Assembly (NCBI GenBank): GCA_001579985.1
Contig: LRSR01002581.1
Location: forward strand, 1 to 20,479
DNA: 20,479 nt
Reading direction: 5' to 3'
Origin: Hypsibius dujardini
Lineage: Eukaryota; Tardigrada; Eutardigrada; Parachela; Hypsibiidae
In this document: piece after piece, positions 1 to 10,706 of the stretch
How the letters are laid out: every line of letters starts with the position of its first letter
Position numbering within the stretch: position 1 is the stretch's first letter
Notes under the pieces: model-generated
What the model was told of the DNA's origin: nothing
Database searches by the model: none
What the model saw: the letters and a program-made list of their open reading frames with translations, nothing else
Made by a program: the position numbers and the translations under genes

Positions 1-795
1 TAGCTCCACCGTTCTTTCTAATAAACGGGCTCGATGATAGGGGAAGGGGATGATGCGAACGTATTTCCTGCTGGACCCCATCCATTCACACCAATCTCTG
101 AACGACCCACCGGTCGATCCGCTCTACTCACCAATAGCGCCGCGACCAGCGACTCCTCATCGGGTTCGCCACCTGAAACGGCACGACACCCTCCAACGCC
201 AATCCTCCGTCCAGTCCCGACTCAGTCCAAGCCCGCTTGCCTCCCAGGGATTCAAATTCTAACCGACACCGCAGAAGCAATCAAACATAGTTTACCGTCA
301 ATTCCCCATTCCTTAAGCCAATTCTTCCCATCCGGTCCTCCAACCGTTCGGTCTCTTCTCTCAAACAATCCGCCAACGCATACGCGGTTCCGCTTTTCCC
401 CGGCTGACGACTGTTCGCAAGTGCGACTTCCCACACAAACTGCTTCAAGTATTATCAACCCATTAAACTGCACCAAACACATAAATCGCCAAAGAACTCA
501 TCCAAAAGCATCGTTACACACCCCAAATTAAGTACACTAAAACAAACCAGCTCAACGAAATGACATTCTCTAACCACCCACGCAACAGGAGCGAGAGAGA
601 GAGACTTGTGAGGAATTTCGGTGATCCAGTAGACGGCAAACCGGCGTTAAAAAAAGAAATTCCTCTAGCAAAGAAGTTAACTCCACAGAAACGATGTCTC
701 CAAATTACATGAACAGTCCAACAAACAAACGGAACAAAAAAGCCAACAAAATACGCTATTCTAATAGAAGGAATGAGGAGATGTTTAGATTACGT
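1..795. other. Region downstream of acinus, no gene recognised
   Basis: This stretch lies beyond the acinus stop codon and probably includes its 3' UTR (minus strand). A plus-strand open frame of 165 codons exists at 34-531, but its product is Pro/Ser/Thr-rich without recognisable motifs, and it has no flanking splice pattern I could tie to a gene. I see no canonical AATAAA on the minus strand here. A short GA run sits near 590-603. Confidence 0.5.
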
Positions 796-3700
796 CTAAT
801 GTCTGCGGCTACGACTGCTGCTCCGCCGACCGCCGCCGCCGCCGCCGGAACGGAACTTGGTCGGGGTGGGTGAGCGACGCCGACCGCCGCCGCGGTACGA
901 CGGACCAGGGGAGTTATTACGGCGATTGAAGCGTCCTCCACCGCCACCGCCACGGTAACCGCGATCATCCCTTCCACGGCTGCGGGAACGGCGTCGCGGT
1001 GAACTATTGTCCCTTCTCCCCGGTCCACCACCGCCCAGCCGACGGTCGCGGGAGGAACCTCTCCGCGATCGATCCTAAAGAGGAGAGAGCGAAATCGTCA
1101 CCAACATAAGTTCAAACATCAGACAGTAGAGCAGCTTATTTGGATTCCAGTCAGCTCATCCGACCGTCCCACGCTGTCAATCAATCAATCAAGCGCAACG
1201 TGCACTCTCACCACGTTCATCCCCCTTTCTGTCCCTTTTCTCGCTCTCCCCTCACTACTACTCCTCATTTACAGCCATCACTAGTCGGGAGATGATTTGT
1301 TTTCATCTCTACCAGTCACACTGGGTGAGAAACACTTACGAAGCCAGCCTTGCTCTCTTCCCGGTCGCGTTGGGCGCGCTCCTGGTCGAGCTGCTTCCGG
1401 CGGTCGTCCCGCGCCGCGGCGTTCCTCGCCTCCTCCTCCTCGCGCATCTTGATCTACAATGAAGCACGATTAAAATCCCATCAAGTCAGCCCTTAACAGG
1501 GCAATCCGAGTCGGGGAAGGGAAAATGTCGCTCCACATGCCTCCTCATCAGTGAGTGGTTTCCAATACAGCTGCGGACGCGTTTCGGTGCGCTGAAAAAG
1601 GATCTCCAAAGCCGTGCCAACTACGACCACAAAAACAGTCAGTTAGCACATCCCCACGAGAGAAACTGCGGAAAGAGCTCTTCATGAGCAATCGCGGAAA
1701 GAACGTGGCAATTCCCTCAGACAGTTCCGACAGTTCCCTCGGACAGTTCCCTCGGACAGTTTCATTCACCTGGCTTAGTGGGCGTCTGTTCGAGGTCCTT
1801 CTCCTTCAACGTCAGCGACTTCCCGCGGTCCCACTCGCGTTCCGACGCCTTGTCCGCGATATCGGCGGACCGATCGCCGTCCTTCCCCTGACCGACGGTC
1901 TCCAACTCCTTCTCCCGCTCGGCGCGACGCTCCAGCCGCTTCTCCTCCCGCGCGAGGGCGACGTCACGGTGCGCCTCACCCGTTTCCTTATTGCTGGCCA
2001 CGGTGATCTTCAGCTTCTCCACCGCTGGACGGTCAATGTGCGGCCTGGCGGACAGCGGGGTCGGCCCAACCGTGGGACGTCGAGAGGACTCGTGGTGGTG
2101 GCCGGGCAGTAGACCGGTCGGGATTGACGGAGTCGAGGAACGATTTTTGAACTGAAGAAACCAACTGAACTGAACCGAACTGTATCAATAAAAAACTCAA
2201 ACTTCGGAAACATTGCTAAGCAACCAATCAATCAATCAGCCAAGTACCGGAGACGTTGCTAATCAACCAATCAACCAATCAATCAAGCACCGGAAACTTG
2301 CTGATCAATCAATCAAGCACCGGAGACATTGCTGATCAACCAATCAATCAACCACCGGAGACATTGCTGATCACGGAGACGTTACTGATCAATCAATCAA
2401 TCCAGCACTGGCTATGCCGTCTTACATCTTCCTCGCGGATGAATTCCACAGTCAGCTTTTGCGGGTTCGTCGCAGGCCAGGTGAGACCGAAAAGCGCCTT
2501 CCGACTAGCCTCCGCTTCTTCCTCGGTCGAATACTGAAATACAAAGCCACCAGTAAAATGTCGCCCCCACTTGAAGGTCCACCTCTCCAGCCATAAACAT
2601 TCAGCGAGACTTACAGTAGCGATGCACTGGGATTTGATGCCGTCAATCCAGAAATGCTCCGCATCGTCCACCAGAGTGCCCGTCTTCTGGAGGAGCTCCT
2701 TCAGCATCGGCAGCGAGAACGGCCGCACCAGATTGCGGATGTAAATCATCCGCGTGACGGGGCTGCGCGACGCCGGGGGGGATGTGCGGTCTCGGGGGGC
2801 GGTTGACTGAGAGGAAGAATCTTTCGGGATGGACACTAAAAAGACGCAAAAGCTGATCGAATAAAAAAACCCAAAATTGTTTCTCTAGTAGTTTGACGTT
2901 CTATCAGGAATTGAGAATTGCTAATCACCTAACCGTTTTGAGCAAGGGCACGAGGAATGGACTCTTCCACTGTTGCGACATACTATTGATTGATTGATTA
3001 GCAAGTGTCGTTCATTTGCTGATACGGTTGATTGATTGATTGGCAAGTGCTCGTTCGTTTGTTGGTACGGTTGATTGATTGATTGAATTGGCAAGTGCAA
3101 GTTCGTTCATTTGCTGTTACGGTTGATTGATTGATTGGATCGGCAAGTGCACGTTCATTGATTTAGTGTTCCGGTTGATTGATTGATTGGATCGGAAAGT
3201 GTTTGTTCATTGGCTGTTCCGGACTTACCAGACAGTCCCGAACGTGCCATCTTGCGGGGCGGCTCCTTGATCTCTTTGGAGGGTTCCACCAACGGGACGC
3301 CGAATTTCTCACTGCGAGCCCTCATCACTTCGGCCATTTTGTCGCTGGTCGTGCTGGAAGTGGTGACCTTGTCGGGGGACTGGCGCCGTTTCAGACCACG
3401 CGGTTCGTCTGACTTCGGTTCGTCCAGTTTGGCCGCGACGGAGACCTCCTTCATTGTGACACTAGGAGACCAGCCTTATTAGTCGTTTGATCACCTTTTC
3501 AGAATAAACCAAACGGTTGTCGGGACAAAACTAACGTTCACTTACTCCTCTTCCGGCTCAATCTCGCCATAGTCCAACTTCTCTTCCTCCACGCTCATCG
3601 ATTCCTGCGGAGTAACACCATTTCTTGAGAGGATTCACCCAAAAAAGAACACTCGATGGTCCACAGAAGTGAAGTGGAAGCTTACAGGCAGTTTTCGCGG

Positions 3701-6116
3701 CTTCTCATCCGCCTTCTTCTCCACCACCGCCGCGACTTTCTCCACAACAGGAGTCGCTTCCACGGTCGCAGGCGGCACCACTGTCTCCTTCAACGGCGAC
3801 GGCGACTTGGTCGCACTAGAACGCGTCGAGCGGGTCGCCCTCGACTCCACCATCGGACTCTCCCGTCCTCCCGCCACATGCTGCGGGGATTTCACTCCTG
3901 CCCCATGCTGCGGGGATTTCACTCCCGCCCCATGCTGCGGGGATTTCACTCCCACAACCGTGTCCACGTGTGCAGTAGCCGTGCTGGACTCCTCGGCAGA
4001 AGCAGTCGGCTTCGCAGGCACCTCCGCGGTGGTCTCCGCTTCGTTCAGCTCCGCAGTCCAGCTCACCTCATGCTGCTGCTCAACTGTCCCATCAGCCACG
4101 GTACCCTTACCCCTACTTACCACGCTAGCATTAGACTTGACCAACCCTACCGAGTTCTCATCTGTCTCTGAAAGCTGCGAAGAGTGCGCCAGTGGTTCAC
4201 TTCTTTTCTTCTCTTCTTCTTCATCTGGCTTCTTCGGACTACCTATAATGAGTTCTTCCTTCTTCGGCGACGGACTTTTCAGTTTCCGTTGAGCTGGACT
4301 GGTGTTGGCCGGCGGCGGTTCGGCTTTAGCAGACGCCGTGGGAGTGATCACGGACGCGACAGGCGGCGGAGTCACGACGGCCTCTTCCTGCTCCGGCTCC
4401 TCCGTTTTGTCGCCGGCGTTGCGAGTGCTGCGACGCATCGGCTCGGATTTGCGGCCCTTCCGACGGCTGTTGCTATTGCCGTCGAGGTCCTGCGCGGCCG
4501 ACGCGGGCATCTCTTCTTCCTCCTCGTGGTGAGATGCAGACGCGGCGGCGGCGCTGTTGGCGGACACCCCTAAGATGGGCTCCTGCTGCGGTGGAGGTGC
4601 GCTGACGTTCCGGTGGGGTGATGTGGTGATGACGGTCCTCGGTGGTGATATCTCGATCTCATCTGACTTTGGCTCAGCTGAAACAACAACACGCATATGC
4701 ACTTCTGCAATATAAAGACCAATCAAACAATCGACCAATCAAACAATCAATCAACCAAGCAACCGACCAATCAATCAATCAATCAACTAGAGGACCGACC
4801 AATCAATCAATCGACTGAACAACCGACCAATCAATCAAATGAAACACAACTGAACAAACCACCCCATCAACAGTTCACTGTCATGGATGGTCAGTTAAAA
4901 CGAAAACTCTTCCCAAAAATGAATTAATTAAAACCAGAATACTCTCGAAAATCAGAATGAACTGTATTTTTTAGAGGGATTGGTACCTGATTGGATTTTG
5001 CGCTTGTGCTCGAGGGATTCCGCCAGCTTGGATTCCCGTTCCGCGAGATACTGGGCGATGATGCTGTCACCCTGTAAAAATTGGATCAAGGTAAGAAATT
5101 GCCTACTTTGATGGAAAAGACACCATCTCGCAAGTGGGGAGGAAGAAGAAAATAACGAAAACAATGATCCATCAAAAAGAAGGTCGCCTACTTCCAACTG
5201 GCGAGGCCGAGAGTGAATAATCGTAAATGTAATCGAAATACTTATCAAAGGAGAAAGAAAAAGGAATATTTGGGTATGTATAGAGGGAGGAACAGAAGTT
5301 ACCATCGACGAATATGTTCTTGGCTGCCTCGTGAGCAGGACCGAATCAAGACCCCCTGAGTAGTCCCGGCCCTTACCCCTTATCTAAACACGCCCCACCA
5401 TCCAGCACAAACAGCATGACTAATCTGCACACGCTCTTTTAGCTGATTAAAACGTATTTACATTATTCAATTAGGAACCGATTGACTCATTCCAAATAAA
5501 CCAGACCAGCGAGGACGAAGTTAAACCGGCGAAATAATCAATCGATCAATCAACCGAATCAACCAAGCAATCAATCAAGTCAAACAATCAAGCAATCAAT
5601 CAATTCGAATAATCAACGAATCAATCAAGCAATCAACCAAGCAATCAATCTAGTCAAACAATCAAGCAATCAATCAATTCGAATAATCAACGAATCAATC
5701 AAGCAATCGACCAGTATCGATCGAAACATTCTCCTGCAAAACAAAGCCACCTCTGAACGATTCCCTATACGATTTTCCGTGGAGATAATTTAATTCTACG
5801 CACCGCAGACGGGACGACGTTCTTCGGCGGGGATCCCTTGCGCGGCTCCTCCGGCGGACGTTGCTGTGGCGCATCATCGTTCTCAGGATTCGCTTGCAAA
5901 TACTGAAGATGAAAAAGGCCTGTTAAGCTATCCTCCCAAGGAACTTGTGCCGCAATTATAAAAACTGCATTTCAATTCCATTCCTACCTCGCCCAATCGA
6001 GTGGAGAGTTGCGCTTTGTTTCCCGTTTTGGAAAGATTCCGCTTGGCCAGTTCGTCCTTCAGTTCGGTCACCTTCAAGTCCTGCAGCGGTCTCCCCGATA
6101 TCATAATATGATCCAT
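796..6116 (-). CDS. ACIN1: Acinus (apoptotic chromatin condensation inducer; ASAP/exon junction complex factor)
   Basis: Twelve coding exons on the minus strand: 5988-6116, 5804-5902, 4987-5071, 3686-4677, 3546-3604, 3229-3461, 2615-2835, 2426-2533, 1770-2151, 1541-1620, 1340-1453, 796-1074. All phases agree and give 926 residues. Residues about 6-45 form a SAP domain (LKVTELKDELAKRNLSKTG). Exon 3 has the conserved helix IIAQYLAERESKL. Residues about 106-435 are disordered and Ser/Pro/Glu-rich. Residues 562-642 are the RRM (RNP2 IYIRNLVRPFSLPMLKELL; RNP1-like CIATYS across the exon 7/8 junction). Residues about 774-793 are the RNPS1/SAP18-binding motif (LFQRTETRPQLYWKPLT). The tail from 835 is RS/RG-rich and ends SRSRRH. 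In known families acinus scaffolds SAP18 and RNPS1 (the ASAP complex) in nuclear speckles and influences splicing. The start is the only in-frame ATG just before the SAP domain. Intron 10 appears to be GC-AG. Smaller exons inside intron 2 (5072-5803) cannot be excluded. Confidence 0.93.
2222..2402. repeat. Minisatellite in acinus intron 8
   Basis: About five degenerate copies of a unit built from an ATCA-rich half followed by caccggagacattgctgat. Unit length varies because the number of ATCA tetranucleotides differs between copies. It occupies most of intron 8 (2152-2425), so length change here should not alter the protein. Confidence 0.8.
2987..3222. repeat. Minisatellite in acinus intron 6
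   Basis: Five copies of a 42-52 base unit: three GATT steps, then ggcaagtgc, then a gttcatttgctg-like part ending in cggtt. The last copy runs to within six bases of the minus-strand splice donor of exon 6 (gtaag at 3224-3228), so the array begins immediately inside the intron on the transcribed strand. Confidence 0.85.
3878..3958 (-). repeat. 27-base coding tandem repeat in acinus exon 4
   Basis: Three in-frame copies of a 27-base unit encode GVKSPQHGA on the minus strand. The third copy diverges at its end (HVAGG). Each unit offers one SP site with a basic residue two positions before it. It lies in the disordered part of acinus between the SAP domain and the RRM. Confidence 0.85.
4716..4840. 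repeat. ATCA/ACCA-type array in acinus intron 3
   Basis: Irregular run of caatcaatc and gaccaatc steps inside intron 3 (4678-4986), without a long fixed unit. Confidence 0.75.
5534..5712. repeat. ATCA-rich array with a 76-base direct repeat in acinus intron 2
   Basis: Continuous caatcaatc steps contain two nearly identical long blocks, from about 5579 and about 5655. Both run through tcgaataatcaacgaatc. The rest of intron 2 (5072-5803) shows nothing I can name, apart from a short possible exon near 5304-5328 that does not fit the reading phase. Confidence 0.75.
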
Positions 6117-6756
6117 TGTGGGATGTCAGCTGCACAATTGCACAATTGTAAACAAACAACGGTTCGAGATGAATTCAGGAAAAGAAATATATTTTGGAGA
6201 ACTGGGCAAGGAAATTGGAAAATAAAAAAATGGCCAGTTCAGACGGTTCACGCGTGCTTCAAGTTCGGTGAACTGATGGAACTGGTGACACTGGTGAAAT
6301 TAGTCGCAGCGCCGTCTAGTGCCCTTTGTACCAGTCAAGAATTCCTACACAAACAAAAGGGCGAAAGGTGACGCTTTCGTTGCTCAGTCTCGCTTAGCAG
6401 AGTGTTGCTCGTTCTCCGTATTACTCTGCCGCTCCCCGTGGTACGTTCACGTTCGCAAAGATGCGCCGCGTTCACTGTTCTAGGTTTCCACTTCCTACGC
6501 TTGGCGTTTTCGGTTTCGCATCAAAACTCTCAAGGACGTTTTTACCATCGATCAATCAACGTTTTGCGATGTGCGCTCGTTTTTCGGCAGACGAACAACT
6601 CCAATTTATCTAACAATCAATCAATCAACGCACCGTTTTCACACTACGCTGAACTTTTAATTCTTAACAACGTCTCCCACGCTTTTCTCACTGACATGAC
6701 GATTTCTCCCAGGCGTCTGCTACATCTAAATCTGCCCTACTGACTGCAAAACCATA
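6117..6756. promoter_or_regulatory. Shared upstream region of acinus and RPP30 (head-to-head)
   Basis: The two start codons face away from each other across 640 bases, so both promoters and 5' UTRs must lie here unless distant 5' exons exist. I see no convincing TATA box. A paired caattg motif occurs near 6134-6150, and an ATCA run near 6617-6631. Weak plus-strand open frames lack family similarity and are treated as noncoding. Confidence 0.5.
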
Positions 6757-8023
6757 ATGTCGTCGGCGGAGTCTTTCACAGATCTTCATCTCACATATAT
6801 CGACGAGCCATCCGCTCATCAACTCATCCTCCAAGCCGCCGCTCTCGGTTACTCCGTCGTCGTGCTGACCTACACCGCCTTCAGCGATGACTTCTCCATG
6901 GCCAAACCGAAAGGTGACAAATCGACGTTGAAAGCGGCCTCTCCGAATCCGATTGTACTGCTTCCGGAATCACTGACGGTGAATTCGTCCCTCGGGACGC
7001 CGATGAAAATCTTCCGCCGGCTGTCGGTGCCCGTAGCCGACCCTCGTGTATACCACCATCTCGCGAATCACCCCTTGTGCAAGACCTTCGATGTGGTCTC
7101 TGTCGCGCCATCGGATGAGCGGCTCCTGCAGCAGGCGTTGGACGACGTCAACGTGGATATCATCGAATTGGATTTAGGTAATCTATCCATCATCAATCAA
7201 TCAATCAATCAAATTGCTTGGCTTCAGTTCCCTTATACGCTCAATCGTCCAATCAAGCTATAATTATTGCAAGCAACTTCAGAATTGTTTTATTGCATCG
7301 GGCCATCGGCTGATCTTACGTACTTGTATGATTAAAAATGTTAATTTTCCTTTTTTATCGAATTACAAACTTTACACTTAAATTTTTTGTGATATTTAAT
7401 GTTTTGATAATTGTTATCAGTCAATCCCATACCTCTGCAATTGCAACCAATCAATCAACAGATCAATCAACCGAATAAGCCAAATGTGTGTGCTTACACG
7501 GTGCAATCAACCAAGCAACCAACCAATCGAACTAATCAACCAATCAACTAATCAACTAACCAATCGGAACTAATCAATCAATCAACCGACCAACCAATCA
7601 ACCAACCAATCAATCAACCAGCCAATCGGTTATGTCGTTATAGGCGCCAAGCACACTATCAACTTGAAACGGAAGCACGCCCGCCAAGCTCAGGCCAACG
7701 GGAAGTTCTTCGAAGTCTGCTACCGCACCGCCTTGGGAGGCGCAGATACACGGGGCATCTTCTTCGCCAACTGCCGGCGACTGTTGGGCGACCTCAACCC
7801 CGGTGACTGCGGGAAGGTTCCCGACGTTGTGGTCCTGTCCAGTGGCGCCGCGGATGCCAGCCTGATGCGGAGCCCGTTGGAATTGGGATTCTTGTGTGAG
7901 TTGTTCGGTTTCCCGCGGCCGTTTCAGCAGCACCTGAATACGCGGACAGCGCGGCAAGCGTTGGAGAGCGCACTGGCCAAACGGAGAACCGCCCGAAATG
8001 CCATACAGATCATTCTTGAGTGA
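6757..8023 (+). CDS. RPP30: Ribonuclease P/MRP protein subunit p30
   Basis: Two exons, 6757-7177 and 7644-8023, joined in phase 1 (ttag|gtaatc to tatag|gcgcc), give 266 residues; the human protein is 268. RPP30 is a TIM-barrel subunit of nuclear RNase P and RNase MRP, which mature the 5' ends of tRNAs and process pre-rRNA. Family features include an early strand-helix with AAALGYSVVVLTY, IFRRLSVPVADP near the middle, the FDVVSVAPSDERLL strand, and VDIIELDLG running into exon 2. Exon 2 has the family pattern from FFEVCYRTALGG to VVVLSSGAADASLMRSP and LELGFLCELFG, and ends in the typical basic tail with RRTARNAIQIILE. The chosen ATG is the first in the exon and gives family length. No AATAAA is seen within about 400 bases downstream. 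Confidence 0.93.
7186..7640. repeat. ATCA-type arrays in the RPP30 intron
   Basis: The single RPP30 intron (7178-7643) starts with a short tcaatcaatc run near 7194-7213 and ends with a longer, imperfect array of caatcaacc and aactaatc steps from about 7445 to 7625. Between them is AT-rich sequence. The array stops just before the splice acceptor. Confidence 0.75.
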
Positions 8024-8076
8024 TTTCGACTTGTGATTTGTCTCCCCGTCGCTTTTCTGTACGGCAGATTATAACT

Positions 8077-8247
8077 GCCTCGTGATCCCTTCGTGGAACG
8101 GTACCATGTACCGACTGACTCGTGACTACAGCTGTGGCACGATTTCTCGACGAAAAACATTAATCGGAACACATGTTATTATGCCGGTGTTCCGAATAAC
8201 GTTTTTCGTCCAGAAATCGTTCCACAGCTGCACCTACCGTACGAGGC
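8077..8247. mobile_element. Foldback element 1 (near-perfect hairpin)
   Basis: Arms at 8129-8172 and 8187-8230 are 44 bases each and pair with only four mismatches around a 14-base loop. The outer sequence also matches at its ends (gcctcgt at 8077-8083, acgaggc at 8241-8247). The form is that of a small non-autonomous inverted-repeat element or a stem-loop RNA gene. There is no open frame of note. It lies just past the RPP30 stop codon. Confidence 0.7.
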
Positions 8248-8488
8248 AAAACTTCATATTCGGCTAACGTCGAAATCGCTTTTATTCCGGCTAAGTGGGG
8301 GAAGCAGGGGGCGCAAGTGGCGCTTTTTTTCACTACCAGGTGCCAGTAGAGGCGCCACTCGCATGGAACGCATGGAACGCATGGAACGCATGGAACGGAT
8401 GGAACGCATGGAACGGATGGAACGCAAAAAGTTAGCCGAATAAAAAGCGATTTTGCCCGTTGGCCGAATTAAAAGTTTTACTTCGTAC
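8239..8488. mobile_element. Foldback element 2 with internal 9-base tandem repeat
   Basis: Inverted arms at 8239-8294 and 8432-8488 (about 85 percent alike, starting gtacga) flank about 137 bases. The interior holds seven copies of the 9-base unit gcatggaac (8361-8423; two copies read ggatggaac) and a smaller inverted pair around gtggcgc/gcgccac. The left arm overlaps the right end of foldback element 1. The right arm carries AATAAA at 8440-8445. Confidence 0.7.
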
Positions 8489-8506
8489 ACACCTCACGGG
8501 GACTTT

Positions 8507-8513
8507 TATATAA
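8507..8513 (+). promoter_or_regulatory. TATA box of the secreted-protein gene
   Basis: TATATAA is placed about 135 bases before the ATG, which is reasonable for a short 5' UTR. It sits about 20 bases after the end of foldback element 2. Confidence 0.5.
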
Positions 8514-8645
8514 GCCACTTGTGACTGTCTGACATGCGCACGTGTTATGCACCAGTCAACATTTGCGTCCGCTTTCAGTAACGAAATCTTTAAAATATTT
8601 CAACGAAATCTTTATTTTGATTAAAATCATAATTCTACGTCAGAA

Positions 8646-10273
8646 ATGGTGTCTGCGGGGATGATCCACATTTGGCGGGCCTTGATCGCCATCCAACTGT
8701 CCAGCATCTCCATCCACCACGGCCGAGTGGTGGGATCACCCACGTGGGCGGGGCTATTGCCCGACAGTTACGGCAGTTTATCCGCAGACGCGAAGCAAGA
8801 TCTGCTGTGGTACCAAATCTCCAGCAGTCGTTATTCCCTCGACCAGCTCCCCATCGAACCGCCATCCCAGGCCAATCTGTCCAATCTCTTCGTCCCCAAG
8901 TACCTCCAGAAATCCTTCACCTGGCAGGGAGACCAAATGCCCGAGGGGCGGACCCGAATTCTCCACCCCTACGGCAGTGTCTGCAAAGTAAATTTTTAAA
9001 TACAAAATTTAAACTATATTTATATATAATTATATATTTCTTTATATATTTTATATATTTATATATAAATCGCCAGATTCGCACGGCACGCTTTGATTGA
9101 TGACTGCCACACAAAAGCTTTGCAAAAAAAGACTTAACCACTAACCACAGAAATGGAAGCCAGACACACAGACATGTGTCTGGCTTCTGGCTTATGCGTC
9201 ACAGAAAGAAAATGTAAGGACAATTTGTGGGTCTTACGTTACTTCTTATTTTGTAAATTTCATCATTACTAGGGACTGTTACATTCACTTTGGTGTTTGT
9301 AAGGTCGCTCTAGAAATCCATTACCCCGAGTCCTCCACCTTCACCGGGATCTTCCGCACGGGAGGAGTCGGCCTTTTCCGGATGTCCGTGGGACAGATCA
9401 CCAACGACTCCTTCCCGGTGGGCGTGGCCTTGAAGATCTTCGTTGACGGTCAGCGTTCGCAGAACTTCGTTTTGGTCAACACCGTTGAAGGGCAAGGACT
9501 GAATCGCAACTTCTTCGCCAAGACCATGCGGAATATTTTCCCGCCTGCCGGACCGTACGGTCGGGAGTTGAATCCGGCGGAGAAGGCCTTTCAGACGTCC
9601 ATTTTCAGCCTTCCCGGCGGTGAGGCGCAATTAAACTTTAATTGAAACTTGAAGACACAGACATAGACAACTGGCAGGCAAGGACACAGACACAGACACA
9701 GACACAGACATAGACACAGACACAGACACAGACGTAGACACAGACACAGACACAGACACAGACATAGACACAGACACAGACATAGACATAGACATAGACA
9801 TAGACATAGACACAGACAAGGGCACAGACAAGGGCACAGACACAGACACAGACACAGACAATTAAAAAGACACGCTTACTCTAAAGTTTTTCTTACCAGA
9901 TAAATGTCAGGCGTTGCCATTCTTAGGTGAAGCATTGGATCATCCGGTGGACTTCAACGACATTCCGTTGTACGAACAAGCCTCCGTGCAGTCGGATGGC
10001 ATGGATGTTTCCGAAGTTGTCGCGCCGTATGTCGTAAGCTTTCGGCCCAATCCCGCACTGGCGTACGACGAAAGGGACCAGACTGATTTCCGCAAGCGTC
10101 TAGCGGGGATACCGTCGGGGACGGTGTTGTATACGGTTGTGGGGAAGAGGACTTTGGATGATGAAGATTCGGTGATGATTGGACAGTTGGTCAGTCGGAG
10201 TGAGGTGGTGACGAGTCGGTATGGGGACGAGGTGCTGTTCTTCAACCACGCCACAAAATCTTGGAGACCTTGA
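8646..10273 (+). CDS. Secreted protein of unknown function (two cysteines)
   Basis: Exons 8646-8987, 9304-9619 and 9900-10273 join in phases 0 and 1 to give 343 residues. The first about 25 residues contain a hydrophobic stretch (IWRALIAIQLSSISI) and look like a signal peptide; an alternative start is Met6. The mature chain has only two cysteines (in GSVCK and DKCQ), suggesting one disulfide, and sequons NLS and NDS. Conserved-looking blocks are ILHPYGSVCK, GIFRTGGVGLFRMSVG, PVGVALKIFVDG, FVLVNTVEGQGLNRNFF, DFRKRLAGIPSGTVLYTVVG and SRYGDEVLFFNH. From memory this order resembles uncharacterised secreted proteins of bacteria and protists, and loosely the start of a catalase-like barrel, but the catalase heme ligands are not evident. 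I cannot name the family. An extension 5' of the first exon is possible. Confidence 0.75.
9676..9862. repeat. ACAGAC hexanucleotide array in intron 2 of the secreted-protein gene
   Basis: About thirty near-copies of the hexamer acagac, with atagac variants in the second half. It fills most of intron 2 (9620-9899) and ends about 35 bases before the polypyrimidine tract and acceptor. Confidence 0.9.
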
Positions 10274-10479
10274 TCGTAGCAGCCGTTATTTGAGTCAACC
10301 CAATATTCACTTTTAGGGACGTTTAATTCCTAAACTTTTATGTCAAGAGCATCACTTACGGCACACTTGTACTGCGCTTTAATGTCGTCGCAAAATAAGC
10401 TTGATTCCTTTTTGCTACTAAAAAACCCCACCAACTCAAGCGGAAAGTACATTCAAATAATGAATTTTAAGTACAGCGA

Positions 10480-10706
10480 CACCGATACAGACACAGACAC
10501 TGATACAGACACAGCCACCGCCACCGATACAGACACTGATACAGACACAGCCACCGATACAGACAGACAGAGACAGAAACACCGATACAGACATACATAG
10601 ACACAGACACCGATACAGACAGACATAGACACAGACACTGATACAGACAGACATAGACAGAGACACCGATACAGACAGACATAGACACAGACACCGATAC
10701 AGGCAG
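10480..10706. repeat. ACAGAC/GATACAGAC array between convergent genes
   Basis: Same hexamer family as the array at 9676-9862, but mixed with gatacagac and cgatacagac higher-order units. It lies in the 743-base spacer between the convergent secreted-protein gene and CARS1. The rest of that spacer (10274-10479 and 10707-11016) shows nothing I can assign; it should hold both 3' UTRs. Confidence 0.85.

Noticed and set aside
34-531. 165-codon plus-strand open frame
   Set aside because: The composition is Pro/Ser/Thr-rich with no motif and no matching splice neighbours; it lies where the acinus 3' UTR is expected.
756-1031. 91-codon minus-strand frame over the acinus tail
   Set aside because: It is a shadow of the true last exon in another frame; the real frame reads through RS/RG repeats to SRSRRH and stop.
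5304-5328. Possible tiny exon (HEAAKNIFVDG) in acinus intron 2
   Set aside because: It ends in phase 1 while the next exon starts in phase 0, and the upstream acceptor is poor.
8254-8490. Arg-Ser-Met repeat protein on the minus strand
   Set aside because: It is produced by the 9-base gcatggaac array inside foldback element 2.
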